Shown: positions 7,710-16,421, counted from the stretch's first letter. The stretch: 64,000 nucleotides of DNA from Thermohalobaculum sp050330995 (GCA_050330995.1 JBHJHI010000041.1:1-64000); one strand, 5' to 3'. Notes: a model not told the origin generated them from the sequence alone. Program-made: numbers and translations.

Positions 7710-8746
7710 CCGCAGCGGACGGTGCCGGCCCCCGGCATGACGACCACAGCGTCGAGACCCGCTCCTTCGACGATCTCGCCGCGAGCCTGCGCGACGAAGC
7801 CGCGCAGGAGCCCGACGCGCCCCACACCGGCGAGGCGAAGCGCGCCTGCCAGGTGATCGCGATCTACGGCAAGGGCGGCATCGGCAAGTCGTTCACGCTG
7901 TCGAACCTCAGCTACTCGATGGCACGGCAGGGCAAGCGGGTGCTGTTGATCGGCTGCGATCCGAAGTCTGACACGACCTCGCTCCTGTTCGGCGGCCGGG
8001 CGTGTCCCACCATCATCGAGACCGCGACGAAGAAGAAGGCGGCGGGCGAGGAGATCTCGGTCTCCGACGTCTGCTTCAAGCGCGACGGCGTCTTCGCGAT
8101 GGAGCTCGGCGGCCCGGAGGTCGGGCGCGGCTGCGGCGGGCGCGGCATCATCCACGGCTTCGAGACGCTGGAGAAGCTCGGCTTCCACGAGTGGGACTTC
8201 GACTACGTCCTCCTCGACTTCCTCGGCGACGTGGTCTGCGGCGGCTTCGGCCTGCCGATCGCGCGCGACATGTGCCAGAAGGTGATCGTGGTCGGCTCGA
8301 ACGACCTGCAGTCCCTCTACGTCGCCAACAACGTCTGCTCGGCCGTCGACTATTTCCGCAAGCTCGGCGGCAACGTCGGCGTCGCCGGCCTCGTGGTGAA
8401 CAAGGACGACGGCACCGGCGAGGCGCAGGCCTTCGCCGAAGCCGTCGGCATCCCGGTGCTCGCCGCGATCCCCGCGCACGAGGACATCCGGCGCAAGTCG
8501 GCCAACTACGAGATCGTCGGCCATCCCGAAGGCGAGTGGGGGCCGCTGTTCGCCGAGCTCGGCCTGAACGTCGCCGAGGCGCCGCCCCGCCACGCGACGC
8601 CGCTCCACCACGACGGTCTCCTGGCCCTGTTCAAGGCCAAGGAGACCGGCGCCGACGTGGTGCTGGAGCCCGCGACGCAGGCCGACATGCGCGGCAGCCA
8701 CTACGCGCCGAAGCCGTCGCTCGAAGTCGTCTACGACGACGCGTGA
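7706..8746 (+). CDS. bchX: Chlorophyllide a reductase iron protein BchX
   Basis: BchX is the ATP-dependent electron donor (NifH/BchL homologue) of chlorophyllide a oxidoreductase, which reduces ring B to give the bacteriochlorin. The P-loop YGKGGIGKS is at residues 54-62. The bridging [4Fe-4S] cysteines lie in GGRACPTII and GRGCGGRGIIH. Switch-type sequences GCDPKSDTTSLLFGG and LDFLGDVVCGGFGLPIARD are intact. The roughly 45-residue acidic N-terminal extension before the P-loop is usual for BchX. It acts with BchY and BchZ, encoded directly downstream. Confidence 0.96.
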   Translation: MTAADGAGPRHDDHSVETRSFDDLAASLRDEAAQEPDAPHTGEAKRACQVIAIYGKGGIGKSFTLSNLSYSMARQGKRVLLIGCDPKSDTTSLLFGGRACPTIIETATKKKAAGEEISVSDVCFKRDGVFAMELGGPEVGRGCGGRGIIHGFETLEKLGFHEWDFDYVLLDFLGDVVCGGFGLPIARDMCQKVIVVGSNDLQSLYVANNVCSAVDYFRKLGGNVGVAGLVVNKDDGTGEAQAFAEAVGIPVLAAIPAHEDIRRKSANYEIVGHPEGEWGPLFAELGLNVAEAPPRHATPLHHDGLLALFKAKETGADVVLEPATQADMRGSHYAPKPSLEVVYDDA

Positions 8747-8756
8747 GGGGGCGCGG

Positions 8757-10373
8757 ATGACCGACGACCAGACCCACCGCGGCCCGCCTTCCGTCGAGAC
8801 GATCGCCGGCGAGGCGCTCTACGACGAGGCCGGCACCGCGCCGCTCAGTCCGCAGCGCGACCTCGGCCCGGCTGAGGCGCCCGCGACGGCGGCGGACGGG
8901 CAGGGCGGCTGCCACGCGCCGGGCGAGATGCGGGCGGCGGCCGAGAAGAACGGCGCGGGCGCGATCCTGGAGCGCTTCCGTGCGGACTACCCGCAGGGTC
9001 CGCACGATAAGCCGCAGTCGATGTGCCCCGCCTTCGGCAGCTTGCGCGTCGGGCTTCGCATGAAGCGCACGGCGACGATCCTCTCGGGGAGCGCCTGCTG
9101 CGTCTACGGGCTGACCTTCACCTCGCACTTCTACGGCGCCAAGCGCTCGGTCGGCTACGTGCCGTTCTCCTCGGAGACGCTGGTCACCGGCAAGCTCTAC
9201 GAGGACATCCGCGACGCGGTCGTGCAGATGGCCGACCCCGAGCGCTACGACGCCATCGTCGTCACCAATCTCTGCGTGCCGACCGCCTCGGGCATCCCGC
9301 TGCGGCTTCTCCCGAAGGAAGTGAACGGCGTGCGCGTCGTCGGCATCGATGTGCCGGGCTTCGGCGTGCCGACCCACGCGGAGGCCAAGGACGTGCTCGC
9401 GGGCGCCATGCTCGCCTACGCCCGCACCGAGGCCGAGGCCGGGCCGGTGCAGGCGCCGGGCAATCGTCAGGATCTGCCGACCGTCACGCTGGTCGGCGAG
9501 ATGTTCCCGGCCGACCCGGTCACCATCGGGCGGATGCTCGCGCCCATGGGCCTCGCCGCTGGGCCGATGGTGCCGCCCCGCGAGTGGCGCGAGTTGTATT
9601 CGGCGCTCGACGGCGTGGCGGTGGCGGCGATCCACCCGTTCTACACCGCCTCGATCCGCGAGTTCCGCGCGGCCGGGCGGCCGGTGGTGGGCTCCGCCCC
9701 GGTCGGCGCCGAGGGCACCGCCGCCTGGATCGAGCGCATCGGCGACGCCACCGGCACGGCGCGCGCGAAGATCGACGACGCGAAGAACGCCATGGTCGAG
9801 GCCACCCGCGCCGCGCTCGCGAAGGCCCCGATCAGCGGGCGGATCACGCTCTCGGGCTACGAGGGCTCGGAACTGCTGGTCGCGCGCCTCCTGGTCGAGT
9901 GCGGCGCGGACGTCCGCTACGTCGGCACCGCCTGCCCGAAGACCGAGTGGTCGGCCGAGGACGCCGCCTGGCTGGAGGCGCACGGCGCCCACGTCGAGTA
10001 TCGCGCCTCGCTGGAGGCCGATCTGGCGGCGATGGACTGCTTCGAGCCCGACCTCGCGATCGGCACGACGCCGGTGGTGCAGAAAGCCAAGGAGCGCGCC
10101 ACGCCCGCGCTGTACTTCACCAACCTGATCTCGGCGCGCCCGCTGATGGGGCCAGCCGGGGCCGGCTCGCTCGGGCAGGTGGTCAACGCCGCGATCGCGG
10201 GCAAGGCGCGGATGGACGCCATGCGCGCCTTCTTCGAGGGCGTGGGTCATGACCGCACGTCCGGCACCTGGCACGACCTGCCGGCCGACCGCCCCGACTT
10301 CCGCAAGAAGTTCGCGCGGAGCCTCGCGAAGCTTCGCGAGCGCCAGGGCCGCGAAGAGGAGATCGGGACGTGA
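8757..10373 (+). CDS. bchY: Chlorophyllide a reductase subunit BchY
   Basis: BchY is the NifD/BchN-like half of the catalytic component of chlorophyllide a oxidoreductase. Cysteines able to hold the iron-sulfur cluster appear in GGCHAPGEM, SMCPAFGSL and GSACCVYGLTFTSHFYGAKRSVGYVPF; the last segment is typical of BchY. The protein is 538 aa, close to family length. It starts 10 bp after bchX with a GGGG-rich ribosome site and ends 31 bp before bchZ. The reduction creates the bacteriochlorin ring that shifts absorption into the near infrared. Confidence 0.95.
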   Translation: MTDDQTHRGPPSVETIAGEALYDEAGTAPLSPQRDLGPAEAPATAADGQGGCHAPGEMRAAAEKNGAGAILERFRADYPQGPHDKPQSMCPAFGSLRVGLRMKRTATILSGSACCVYGLTFTSHFYGAKRSVGYVPFSSETLVTGKLYEDIRDAVVQMADPERYDAIVVTNLCVPTASGIPLRLLPKEVNGVRVVGIDVPGFGVPTHAEAKDVLAGAMLAYARTEAEAGPVQAPGNRQDLPTVTLVGEMFPADPVTIGRMLAPMGLAAGPMVPPREWRELYSALDGVAVAAIHPFYTASIREFRAAGRPVVGSAPVGAEGTAAWIERIGDATGTARAKIDDAKNAMVEATRAALAKAPISGRITLSGYEGSELLVARLLVECGADVRYVGTACPKTEWSAEDAAWLEAHGAHVEYRASLEADLAAMDCFEPDLAIGTTPVVQKAKERATPALYFTNLISARPLMGPAGAGSLGQVVNAAIAGKARMDAMRAFFEGVGHDRTSGTWHDLPADRPDFRKKFARSLAKLRERQGREEEIGT

Positions 10374-10404
10374 GGGCGCGCGATACCGGAGAGGGGAGGA
10401 GTGA

Positions 10405-11892
10405 ATGCTGATCCTCGATCACGACCGCGCCGGTGGTTACTGGGGCGCCGTCTACGTCTTCACCGCCGTCAAAGGGCTTCAGGTGGTGATCGACGGCCCC
10501 GTCGGCTGCGAGAACCTCCCCGTCACCTCGGTGCTCCACTACACCGACGCGCTGCCGCCGCACGAGCTGCCGATCGTGGTGACCGGCCTCGCCGAGGACG
10601 AGCTGTCCAAGGACGGCACCGAGGGCTCGATGAAGCGGGCCTGGGAGACCCTCAACAAGGACGAGCCCGCGGTGGTCGTCACCGGCTCGATCGCCGAGAT
10701 GATCGGCGGCGGTGTCACGCCCGAGGGCACCGGCCTCAAGCGCTTCCAGCCGCGCACCATCGACGAGGACCAGTGGCAGGCCGCCGACCGCGCGCTGACC
10801 TGGCTCTGGACCGAGTTCGGCATGAAGGCGGGCAAGGCGCCGAAGAAGCGGCCCCTGAAGGAGGGCGAGGCGCCGCGGGTCAACATCGTCGGCCCGATCT
10901 ACGGCACCTTCAACCAGCCCTCCGACCTCGCCGAGATCCGCCGTCTGATCGAGGGCATCGGCGCGAGGGTGAACATGGTGTTCCCGATGGCGAGCCATCT
11001 CGCCGACGTGCCGCGTCTCGGCGACGCCGAGGTCAACGTCTGCCTCTACCGCGAATTCGGCCGCGGGCTCTGCGAGGCGCTCGACGTGCCGTATCTGCAG
11101 GCGCCGATCGGGCTGACGTCCACCACCAAGTTCCTGCGCAAGCTCGGCGAGCTGACCGGCCTCGACCCCGAGCCGTTCATCGAGCGCGAGAAGCACACCA
11201 CCATCAAGCCGCTCTGGGACCTCTGGCGCTCGGTCACGCAGGACTTCTACGCCACCGCCTCCTTCGGGGTCGTGGCCGGCGAGACCTACGCGCGGGGGCT
11301 GCGCCATTTCCTGGAGGGCGACCTCGGACTGCCGTGCAATTTCGCCTACTCGCGCACGGCCGGTTCGAAGACCGACAACGAGACGATCCGGTGCGCGATC
11401 CACGAGACGCCGCCGCTGATCCTGTTCGGCAGCTACAACGAGCGGATGTACGCGGCCGAGGCCGGCGGGCGGTGCCAGTTCATCCCGGCGAGCTTTCCGG
11501 GCGCCATCATCCGCCGCGCCACCGGCACGCCGTTCATGGGCTACGCTGGCGCCACCTACGTGGTGCAGGAGATCTGCAACGCGCTGTTCGACGCGCTCTT
11601 CCACATCTTGCCGCTCGGCACCGACCTCGACGCGGCCGACCCCGCGCCGACGCGGCTCGTGCGCCAGCTCCCCTGGGAGGGAGCGGCCGAGACCGCGCTC
11701 GACGCCGCCCTCGCCGACGTCCCCGTGCTGACCCGGATCTCGCCGGCCAAGCGGCTGCGCGACGCGGCCGAGGCGGCCGCGCGGGCGGAGGGCGCGGGCG
11801 CCGTCGCCCCGCGCCACCTCCGCGCAGCGGGCGGCGGACGCGAGACCGGAGCGCGGGACGAGACCACCGAACCCGCAGAGGAGACCGCCTGA
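10405..11892 (+). CDS. bchZ: Chlorophyllide a reductase subunit BchZ
   Basis: BchZ is the NifK/BchB-like partner of BchY. Family segments include LDHDRAGGYWGAVYVFTAVKGLQVVIDGPVGCENLPVTSVLHYTDALPPHELPIVVTGL at the start and PIYGTFNQPSDLAEIRRLIEGIG in the middle. The C-terminus has the usual post-light-independent-reductase tail. The 495-aa protein is full length. In relatives the puf promoter can lie inside bchZ; no clear site was identified here. A hairpin follows in the spacer to pufQ. Confidence 0.95.
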   Translation: MLILDHDRAGGYWGAVYVFTAVKGLQVVIDGPVGCENLPVTSVLHYTDALPPHELPIVVTGLAEDELSKDGTEGSMKRAWETLNKDEPAVVVTGSIAEMIGGGVTPEGTGLKRFQPRTIDEDQWQAADRALTWLWTEFGMKAGKAPKKRPLKEGEAPRVNIVGPIYGTFNQPSDLAEIRRLIEGIGARVNMVFPMASHLADVPRLGDAEVNVCLYREFGRGLCEALDVPYLQAPIGLTSTTKFLRKLGELTGLDPEPFIEREKHTTIKPLWDLWRSVTQDFYATASFGVVAGETYARGLRHFLEGDLGLPCNFAYSRTAGSKTDNETIRCAIHETPPLILFGSYNERMYAAEAGGRCQFIPASFPGAIIRRATGTPFMGYAGATYVVQEICNALFDALFHILPLGTDLDAADPAPTRLVRQLPWEGAAETALDAALADVPVLTRISPAKRLRDAAEAAARAEGAGAVAPRHLRAAGGGRETGARDETTEPAEETA

Positions 11893-11910
11893 GCGCGGCT
11901 TCGCCGAAGA

Positions 11911-11935
11911 CGCCGCCCGGCGGGCTCGGGCGGCG
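11911..11935 (+). promoter_or_regulatory. Hairpin between bchZ and pufQ
   Basis: The arms CGCCGCCCG (11911-11919) and CGGGCGGCG (11927-11935) form a perfect 9-bp stem with a 7-nt loop. No T-run follows, so it is more likely an RNA processing or stability structure, or an attenuator, than a simple terminator. Confidence 0.55.
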
Positions 11936-11979
11936 ACGGGGAACGAGGGGCCGAGGCCCCGACGACAGGGAGAAACGAG

Positions 11980-12249
11980 ATGCTGGACACGACCGCGACC
12001 GACACCGCGCTCACGCGGCCTCGCCTGACCGACGGCATCGATCCGGTGCGCCTCGCGCGGCTGAAGCGCCAGGAATACGCGACGATGTTCTGGCTGATCG
12101 CGCCGGTTTGCCTCGTGGTCGCCCTCGTGCGCCGGCTGGTCCCCGCCCGCGATGCCTTCCATTCGACCCACAGCGCGCCGAGGCGCGGCCTCTTCGGCGA
12201 GGCCGCGCACATGGCGCACACGGTCATCCCCTTCGCCTTCTGGCGCTGA
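11980..12249 (+). CDS. pufQ: PufQ protein
   Basis: PufQ is a small membrane protein needed for normal bacteriochlorophyll supply to the light-harvesting complexes in Rhodobacter. This 89-aa protein has one predicted transmembrane helix (about residues 37-51, MFWLIAPVCLVVALV), a basic segment RRLVPARD after it, and an F-rich end (HTVIPFAFWR). Its place between bchZ and pufB and its general build identify it; sequence similarity among PufQ proteins is low. GGGAGAAACGAG upstream supplies the ribosome site. Confidence 0.75.
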   Translation: MLDTTATDTALTRPRLTDGIDPVRLARLKRQEYATMFWLIAPVCLVVALVRRLVPARDAFHSTHSAPRRGLFGEAAHMAHTVIPFAFWR

Positions 12250-12261
12250 AGGGGACTGGGA

Positions 12262-12289
12262 CGCCGCCCGGGGTGCAGCCCGGGCGGCG
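12262..12289 (+). promoter_or_regulatory. Strong hairpin between pufQ and pufB
   Basis: CGCCGCCCGGG (12262-12272) and CCCGGGCGGCG (12279-12289) form a perfect 11-bp GC stem with a 6-nt loop, 12 bp after the pufQ stop. There is no T-run. In puf operons the segment 5' of pufB is an mRNA processing region; this structure may separate the unstable pufQ part from the pufBA message. Confidence 0.65.
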
Positions 12290-12479
12290 CCCCGCCTGCC
12301 GGTCGTGACCTTGGCGGGCCACGACTGCGTAAGGCGGAAGGCGCGTTCGGAGCAACGCCCGCGCGCGCCGCCGGCGCCGGTGTCGCACCGGCCGTCGGGA
12401 TGCCCCCGCCGCACGGGGACGGTGCGGTGACGGCCCCCGGACTTCCGGACCACGGGCCACAGCAGCCGGAGGTAACTAG

Positions 12480-12704
12480 ATGGCTGAAGAAAAGGGCTCG
12501 CTGACGGGCCTGACCGACGACGAGGCCAAGGACTTCCACGAAGTCTACATGTCGGGCCTCATTCTGTTCACCGGCGTCGCCGTCGTCGCCCACATCCTCG
12601 TCTGGCTGTGGCGGCCCTGGTTCCCGGAGAGCCCGACCGAGGGCTACACCGCGATCGAGGGCGCGACGGAAGTCGCCCGTCTCGCCATGACCTCGCTGAT
12701 CTGA
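12480..12704 (+). CDS. pufB: Light-harvesting 1 beta polypeptide PufB
   Basis: PufB is the beta subunit of the core antenna ring. The 74-aa protein has a polar N-terminus, the segment EAKDFHEVYMSGLILFTGVAVVAHILVWLWRPWFP and one membrane helix. The histidine in VVAHILVWLWRPW ligates bacteriochlorophyll; the conserved WRPW follows. A GGAGG ribosome site lies about 8 bases before the ATG. It is longer than the usual ~50 residues owing to an unusual C-terminal tail of about 25 residues (ESPTEGYTAIEGATEVARLAMTSLI region) after WRPWFP. The gene is paired with pufA. Confidence 0.95.
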   Translation: MAEEKGSLTGLTDDEAKDFHEVYMSGLILFTGVAVVAHILVWLWRPWFPESPTEGYTAIEGATEVARLAMTSLI

Positions 12705-12717
12705 GGAGCGCCGAGAG

Positions 12718-12909
12718 ATGCAGAAGTTCTACAAGATCTGGCTCGTCTTCGACCCGCGCACGGTGCTGATCGCGCAGGCGATCTTCCTGTTCTCGCTGGC
12801 GGTGATGATCCATCTGGTCGTCCTCTCGACCGACCGGTTCAACTGGCTCGACGGCCCCGAGGCCGCCTCGGCCGCGCCGGTGATCGAGCAGACCACCATG
12901 CTCGGCTGA
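12718..12909 (+). CDS. pufA: Light-harvesting 1 alpha polypeptide PufA
   Basis: PufA is the alpha subunit of the LH1 antenna. The motif MQKFYKIWLVFDPRTVLIAQAIFLFSLAVMIHLVVLST is diagnostic; the histidine in MIHLVVLST binds bacteriochlorophyll and FNWLDG follows. The 63-aa length is normal. It starts 13 bp after pufB and is followed by the strong 12928-12959 hairpin, which in related bacteria protects pufBA mRNA and raises antenna over reaction-centre output. Confidence 0.96.
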   Translation: MQKFYKIWLVFDPRTVLIAQAIFLFSLAVMIHLVVLSTDRFNWLDGPEAASAAPVIEQTTMLG

Positions 12910-12927
12910 CGAGGCCGCGCGCGACAC

Positions 12928-12959
12928 GGCCGCGGGCGGGCCTCTCCCCGCCCGCGGCC
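12928..12959 (+). promoter_or_regulatory. pufA-pufL intercistronic stabilising hairpin
   Basis: GGCCGCGGGCGGG (12928-12940) and CCCGCCCGCGGCC (12947-12959) form a perfect 13-bp stem with a 6-nt loop, 18 bp after pufA. Hairpins here are known in Rhodobacter to block 3'-5' decay of pufBA, giving many LH1 subunits per reaction centre. A 55-nt gap to pufL separates them. Confidence 0.8.
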
Positions 12960-13014
12960 TCCCGACCCGGACAACGATGAGCCGCCCGCCCTGGGTGGTC
13001 CCGGAGGACAAGCC

Positions 13015-13857
13015 ATGGCCTTGCTCAACTTCGAGAAAAAATACCGCGTCCGAGGCGGCACCCTCATCGGCGGGGATATGTTCGACTTCTGGCTGGGGCC
13101 GTTCTACGTCGGCTTCTTCGGGGTCACGACCATCTTCTTCTCCGTCGTCGGGACGCTGCTGATCTTCATCGGCGCGGCGTGGCAGGGGACCTTCAACCCC
13201 TGGACGATCCACATTCAGCCGCCACCCCTGGAATACGGCCTCGCGCTCGCGCCGCTGCGCGACGGCGGGCTCTGGCAGATCATCACCATCTGCGCGATCG
13301 GCGCCTTCGTCTCCTGGGCGCTGAGACAGGTCGAGATCAGCCGCAAGCTCGGCATGGGGTTGCACGTGCCGGTCGCGTTCTCCTTCGCGATCCTCGCCTA
13401 CGTCACGCTGGTGGTGATCCGCCCGCTGCTGATGGGCGCCTGGGGGCACGGCTTCCCCTACGGCATCTTCAGCCACCTCGACTGGGTGTCGAACGTCGGC
13501 TACCAGTACCTGCACTTCCACTACAACCCGGCGCACATGATCGCGGTGACGTTCTTCTTCACCACGACCATGTTCCTGGCGCTGCACGGCGCTCTGGTCT
13601 TGTCGGCGGTGAACCCGGAGAAGTCCGGCGAGGGCGAGTTCGACGGTCGCGTCAAGACGCCCGAGTTCGAGGACAGCTTCTTCCGCGACTTCATCGGCTA
13701 CTCGGTCGGCACGCTCGGCATTCACCGCGTCGGTCTGTTCCTCGCGCTGAACGCGGGGCTGTGGTCGGCGATCTGCATCGTGATCTCGGGACCCTACTGG
13801 ACCCAGGGCTGGCCGGCCTGGTGGGACTGGTATCTCGAGCTCGGCATCTGGCCGTGA
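13015..13857 (+). CDS. pufL: Photosynthetic reaction centre L subunit PufL
   Basis: PufL carries half of the special pair and the bound quinone QA/QB framework of the type II reaction centre. The start MALLNFEKKYRVRGGTLIGGDMFDFWLGPFYVGFFG is diagnostic. Histidine ligands are visible in GIFSHLDWVSNVGYQYLHFHYNPAHMIAV (chlorophyll and iron) and in FLALHGALVLS and LGIHRVGLFLALNAG. Five membrane helices are evident. At 280 aa the length is typical. pufM follows after 14 bp; the operon order B-A-L-M-C is standard. Confidence 0.97.
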   Translation: MALLNFEKKYRVRGGTLIGGDMFDFWLGPFYVGFFGVTTIFFSVVGTLLIFIGAAWQGTFNPWTIHIQPPPLEYGLALAPLRDGGLWQIITICAIGAFVSWALRQVEISRKLGMGLHVPVAFSFAILAYVTLVVIRPLLMGAWGHGFPYGIFSHLDWVSNVGYQYLHFHYNPAHMIAVTFFFTTTMFLALHGALVLSAVNPEKSGEGEFDGRVKTPEFEDSFFRDFIGYSVGTLGIHRVGLFLALNAGLWSAICIVISGPYWTQGWPAWWDWYLELGIWP

Positions 13858-13871
13858 GGAGGGGCTGACCA

Positions 13872-14882
13872 ATGGCCTTCATCGAATACCAGAACCTGTT
13901 CACCCAGACGCAGGTGCGCGGCACGCCCGAGCCTAATATCGAGAGCCCGCGCAACACCTGGAACCGCCTCGGCAAGGGGGGCTTCAACTACATCGCGGGC
14001 CTGATCGGCAACGCGCAGATCGGGCCGATCTACATCGGCGGGCTCGGCGCCGCGTCGATCATCTCGGGCACGCTCGCGATCAACATCATCGGCTTCAACA
14101 TGCTGGCGTCGGTGGACTGGGACATCTTCGAGTTCGTCCGCCAGGGCTTCTACCTCGCGCTGGAGCCGCCCCCGCCGGAGTACGGTCTCTCCTTCCCGCC
14201 GCTGAACGAGGGCGGCTGGTGGATGATCTCGTCGCTGTTCCTGTTGATCTCGGTCATGCTCTGGTGGGTGCGCACCTACGAGCGCGCCAACGCGCTCGGC
14301 ATGGGCAAGCACGTCGCCTGGGCCTTCGCCTCGGCGATCTGGCTGTTCCTGGTGCTGGGACTGTTCCGCCCGATCCTGATGGGGTCATGGTCGGAGGGCG
14401 TGCCCTACGGCATCTTCCCCCACCTCGACTGGACCGCGGCGCTGTCGATCCGCTACGGCAACTTCTTCTACAACCCGTTCCACGCGCTCTCGATCGTGTT
14501 CCTCTACGGCTCGGTGCTGCTCTGGGCGATGCACGGGGCGACCATCCTCGCCTGCAGCCGCGTCGGCGGCGACCGCGAGATCGAACAGATCGTCGACCGC
14601 GGCACCGCCTCCGAGCGGGCGGGTCTGTTCTGGCGCTGGACCATGGGCTTCAACGCCACCATGGAGTCGATCCACCGCTGGATCTGGTGGTTCGCGGTGC
14701 TGACCACGCTCACGGGCGGCATCGGCGTGCTGCTGACCGGCACGGTCGTCGACAACTGGTATCTCTGGGCGGTCGATCACGGCTTCGCGCCGCAGTACGA
14801 GCAGCCCTATCCGTCGGCGATCGAGCCGCCGGGCGCCGGCGAGCCCGGCTACAACCCCGCGACCCTGGAGGGCATGCGATGA
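13872..14882 (+). CDS. pufM: Photosynthetic reaction centre M subunit PufM
   Basis: PufM pairs with PufL. It contains GIFPHLDWTAALSIRYGNFFYNPFHALSIVFLYGSVLLWAMHGATILA with the special-pair and iron histidines, the iron-binding glutamate in ASERAGLFWRWTMGFNATMESIHRW, and the last iron histidine in SIHRW. The start AFIEYQNLFTQTQVRG is typical. The 336-aa length includes a C-terminal extension (PQYEQPYPSAIEPPGAGEPGYNPATLEGMR) common where a PufC cytochrome is present. Its TGA overlaps the pufC ATG. Confidence 0.97.
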   Translation: MAFIEYQNLFTQTQVRGTPEPNIESPRNTWNRLGKGGFNYIAGLIGNAQIGPIYIGGLGAASIISGTLAINIIGFNMLASVDWDIFEFVRQGFYLALEPPPPEYGLSFPPLNEGGWWMISSLFLLISVMLWWVRTYERANALGMGKHVAWAFASAIWLFLVLGLFRPILMGSWSEGVPYGIFPHLDWTAALSIRYGNFFYNPFHALSIVFLYGSVLLWAMHGATILACSRVGGDREIEQIVDRGTASERAGLFWRWTMGFNATMESIHRWIWWFAVLTTLTGGIGVLLTGTVVDNWYLWAVDHGFAPQYEQPYPSAIEPPGAGEPGYNPATLEGMR

Positions 14883-15997
14883 GACGCGAAGTGCTCGTCG
14901 GCGGGCTGATCTTCGTCGGGTTCTGGACGCTCCTGTTCGTGGGCTGGAACCTGACGCTGCGCACGCCGCTGGTGACCGAGCAGCTCGGTCCCGACGGCGT
15001 CGGCATGGTCCAGCTCGCCTTCGCCGACGACAAGGCGAGGAAGGAGAACCTCGCCATCAACCGGCCGCTCGAAGAGATCTACCCGCTCACCGAGGCCGAT
15101 CTCGAAGGCCCCCGCGCCGGCGAGATCTACGAGAACGTGCAGGTGCTCGGCCATCTGTCGGACGCCCAGTTCAACCGGTTCATGGCGCAGATGACCGAGT
15201 GGGTGGCGCCGGAGCAGGGCTGCGGCTACTGCCACGGTAACGACGGCAACTTCGCCCATGACGGCTACTACCAGAAGGTGGTCAGCCGTTGGATGATCCG
15301 CATGACGCAGGACATCAACGGCAACTGGCAAAGCCACGTCGGCAACGCCGGCGTGAATTGCTACACCTGCCATCGGGGCCAGAACAATCCGTCGTACTAC
15401 TGGTACACGAACCTGGAGGCCTCGCGCTCGACGGGCGAGCTGGGCTGGCGCGGCGGCGGCAACACGCCTGGGATCGGCCTCGCCACCCTGCCGGCGGACC
15501 CCTACACCCCCATGTTGCTCGGCGACGCGCAGATCTGGGGCGTGGCCGACTACGTCCACCCCGGCCAGGAGGGCACCAAGGGCACCAAGCACATCGAGTG
15601 GACCTACGCGCTCATGAACCACATGAGCATCTCGCTCGGCGTGAACTGCACCTACTGCCACAACAGCCGGAACTTCGGCTCGTGGGAGATGTCGCCGCCG
15701 ACCCGCACCACCGCCTGGTACGGCATCCGCATGGTGCGCGACATCAACCGCGACTACATGGAGCCGCTCTACACGGTCTATCCCGACCACCGGCTCGGGC
15801 CGGAGGGCGACAGCCCCAAGGCCTACTGCACCACCTGCCACTACGAGGTGGCCAAGCCTCTCTACGGTGCGGACATGGTCTCGAAGTATCCCTCGCTTCA
15901 GGCACCGGGGCCGCAGCCCTGGCCGCCGATCGGGGGCATGCCGCCGCGCACCGATCCGATGCCGGACACGAGCATGGACCAAGCCATGGCCGAGTGA
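14879..15997 (+). CDS. pufC: Reaction-centre tetraheme cytochrome PufC
   Basis: PufC re-reduces the photo-oxidised special pair. Four CXXCH sites are present: CGYCH (115-119), CYTCH (161-165), CTYCH (257-261) and CTTCH (317-321). Methionine ligand candidates occur in matching positions (IRMTQDIN, LMNHMS, IRMVRDIN). The N-terminus has a membrane helix (about residues 5-25) but no cysteine, so it cannot be lipid-anchored as in Blastochloris viridis; an uncleaved helix is likely. It overlaps pufM by 4 bp (ATGA) and ends the operon. No pufX follows. Confidence 0.95.
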   Translation: MRREVLVGGLIFVGFWTLLFVGWNLTLRTPLVTEQLGPDGVGMVQLAFADDKARKENLAINRPLEEIYPLTEADLEGPRAGEIYENVQVLGHLSDAQFNRFMAQMTEWVAPEQGCGYCHGNDGNFAHDGYYQKVVSRWMIRMTQDINGNWQSHVGNAGVNCYTCHRGQNNPSYYWYTNLEASRSTGELGWRGGGNTPGIGLATLPADPYTPMLLGDAQIWGVADYVHPGQEGTKGTKHIEWTYALMNHMSISLGVNCTYCHNSRNFGSWEMSPPTRTTAWYGIRMVRDINRDYMEPLYTVYPDHRLGPEGDSPKAYCTTCHYEVAKPLYGADMVSKYPSLQAPGPQPWPPIGGMPPRTDPMPDTSMDQAMAE

Positions 15998-16049
15998 GGC
16001 CCTCCGCCGGCTCCCGCTCGGGCCGGCGCCAACTCCCCACACGGGGTCC

Positions 16050-16082
16050 GAGGCGGCCGTCTCCGGCCGCCTCGTCTCGTTT
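16050..16082 (+). terminator. Terminator of the puf operon
   Basis: GAGGCGGCCG (16050-16059) and CGGCCGCCTC (16064-16073) form a perfect 10-bp stem with a 4-nt TCTC loop, followed by GTCTCGTTT. It lies 53 bp after the pufC stop. The T-tract is weak, but position and stem strength fit an intrinsic terminator. Confidence 0.7.
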
Positions 16083-16412
16083 CGGCGAGCCGATCCGAGA
16101 CCGCGTCGCAGAGCCCGGCGCGCGCCTCGATGCGGCGATCGCCCCGTCCATCCGGCACGGACAGGCGAAGACGGAAACGGGCGAAGGGCTTTGGTCGGAG
16201 TGCCATGCCCGATCAGACCGCGTCGCGCGGCGTCCCGGGCGAGCGTCCTTCCACTGCCGGAACGCCCGTCGCGCCCATGCATGCGCCGTTCCGGTTCGCC
16301 CTTTGTTGCCGTTACGGCAGGTCTGATCGAACCTTCGCGAAAAGTGGGGAGATCCGTCCACAGCGAGCGCCGAAGACTGTGGAAGACGCGCTTCCAAGCA
16401 GTGGAAATCCAG

Positions 16413-16421
16413 TTATCCACA
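16413..16421 (+). promoter_or_regulatory. Perfect DnaA box
   Basis: TTATCCACA matches the consensus DnaA box exactly. Degenerate copies lie within 60 bp upstream. In GC-rich sequence a chance match is unlikely, and a second perfect copy lies 430 bp downstream in the same orientation. Confidence 0.55.

Noticed and set aside
12152..12430. ORF after pufQ overlapping the hairpin
   Set aside because: Covers the strong stem-loop and has no photosynthesis-related motif; puf spacing explains the region.
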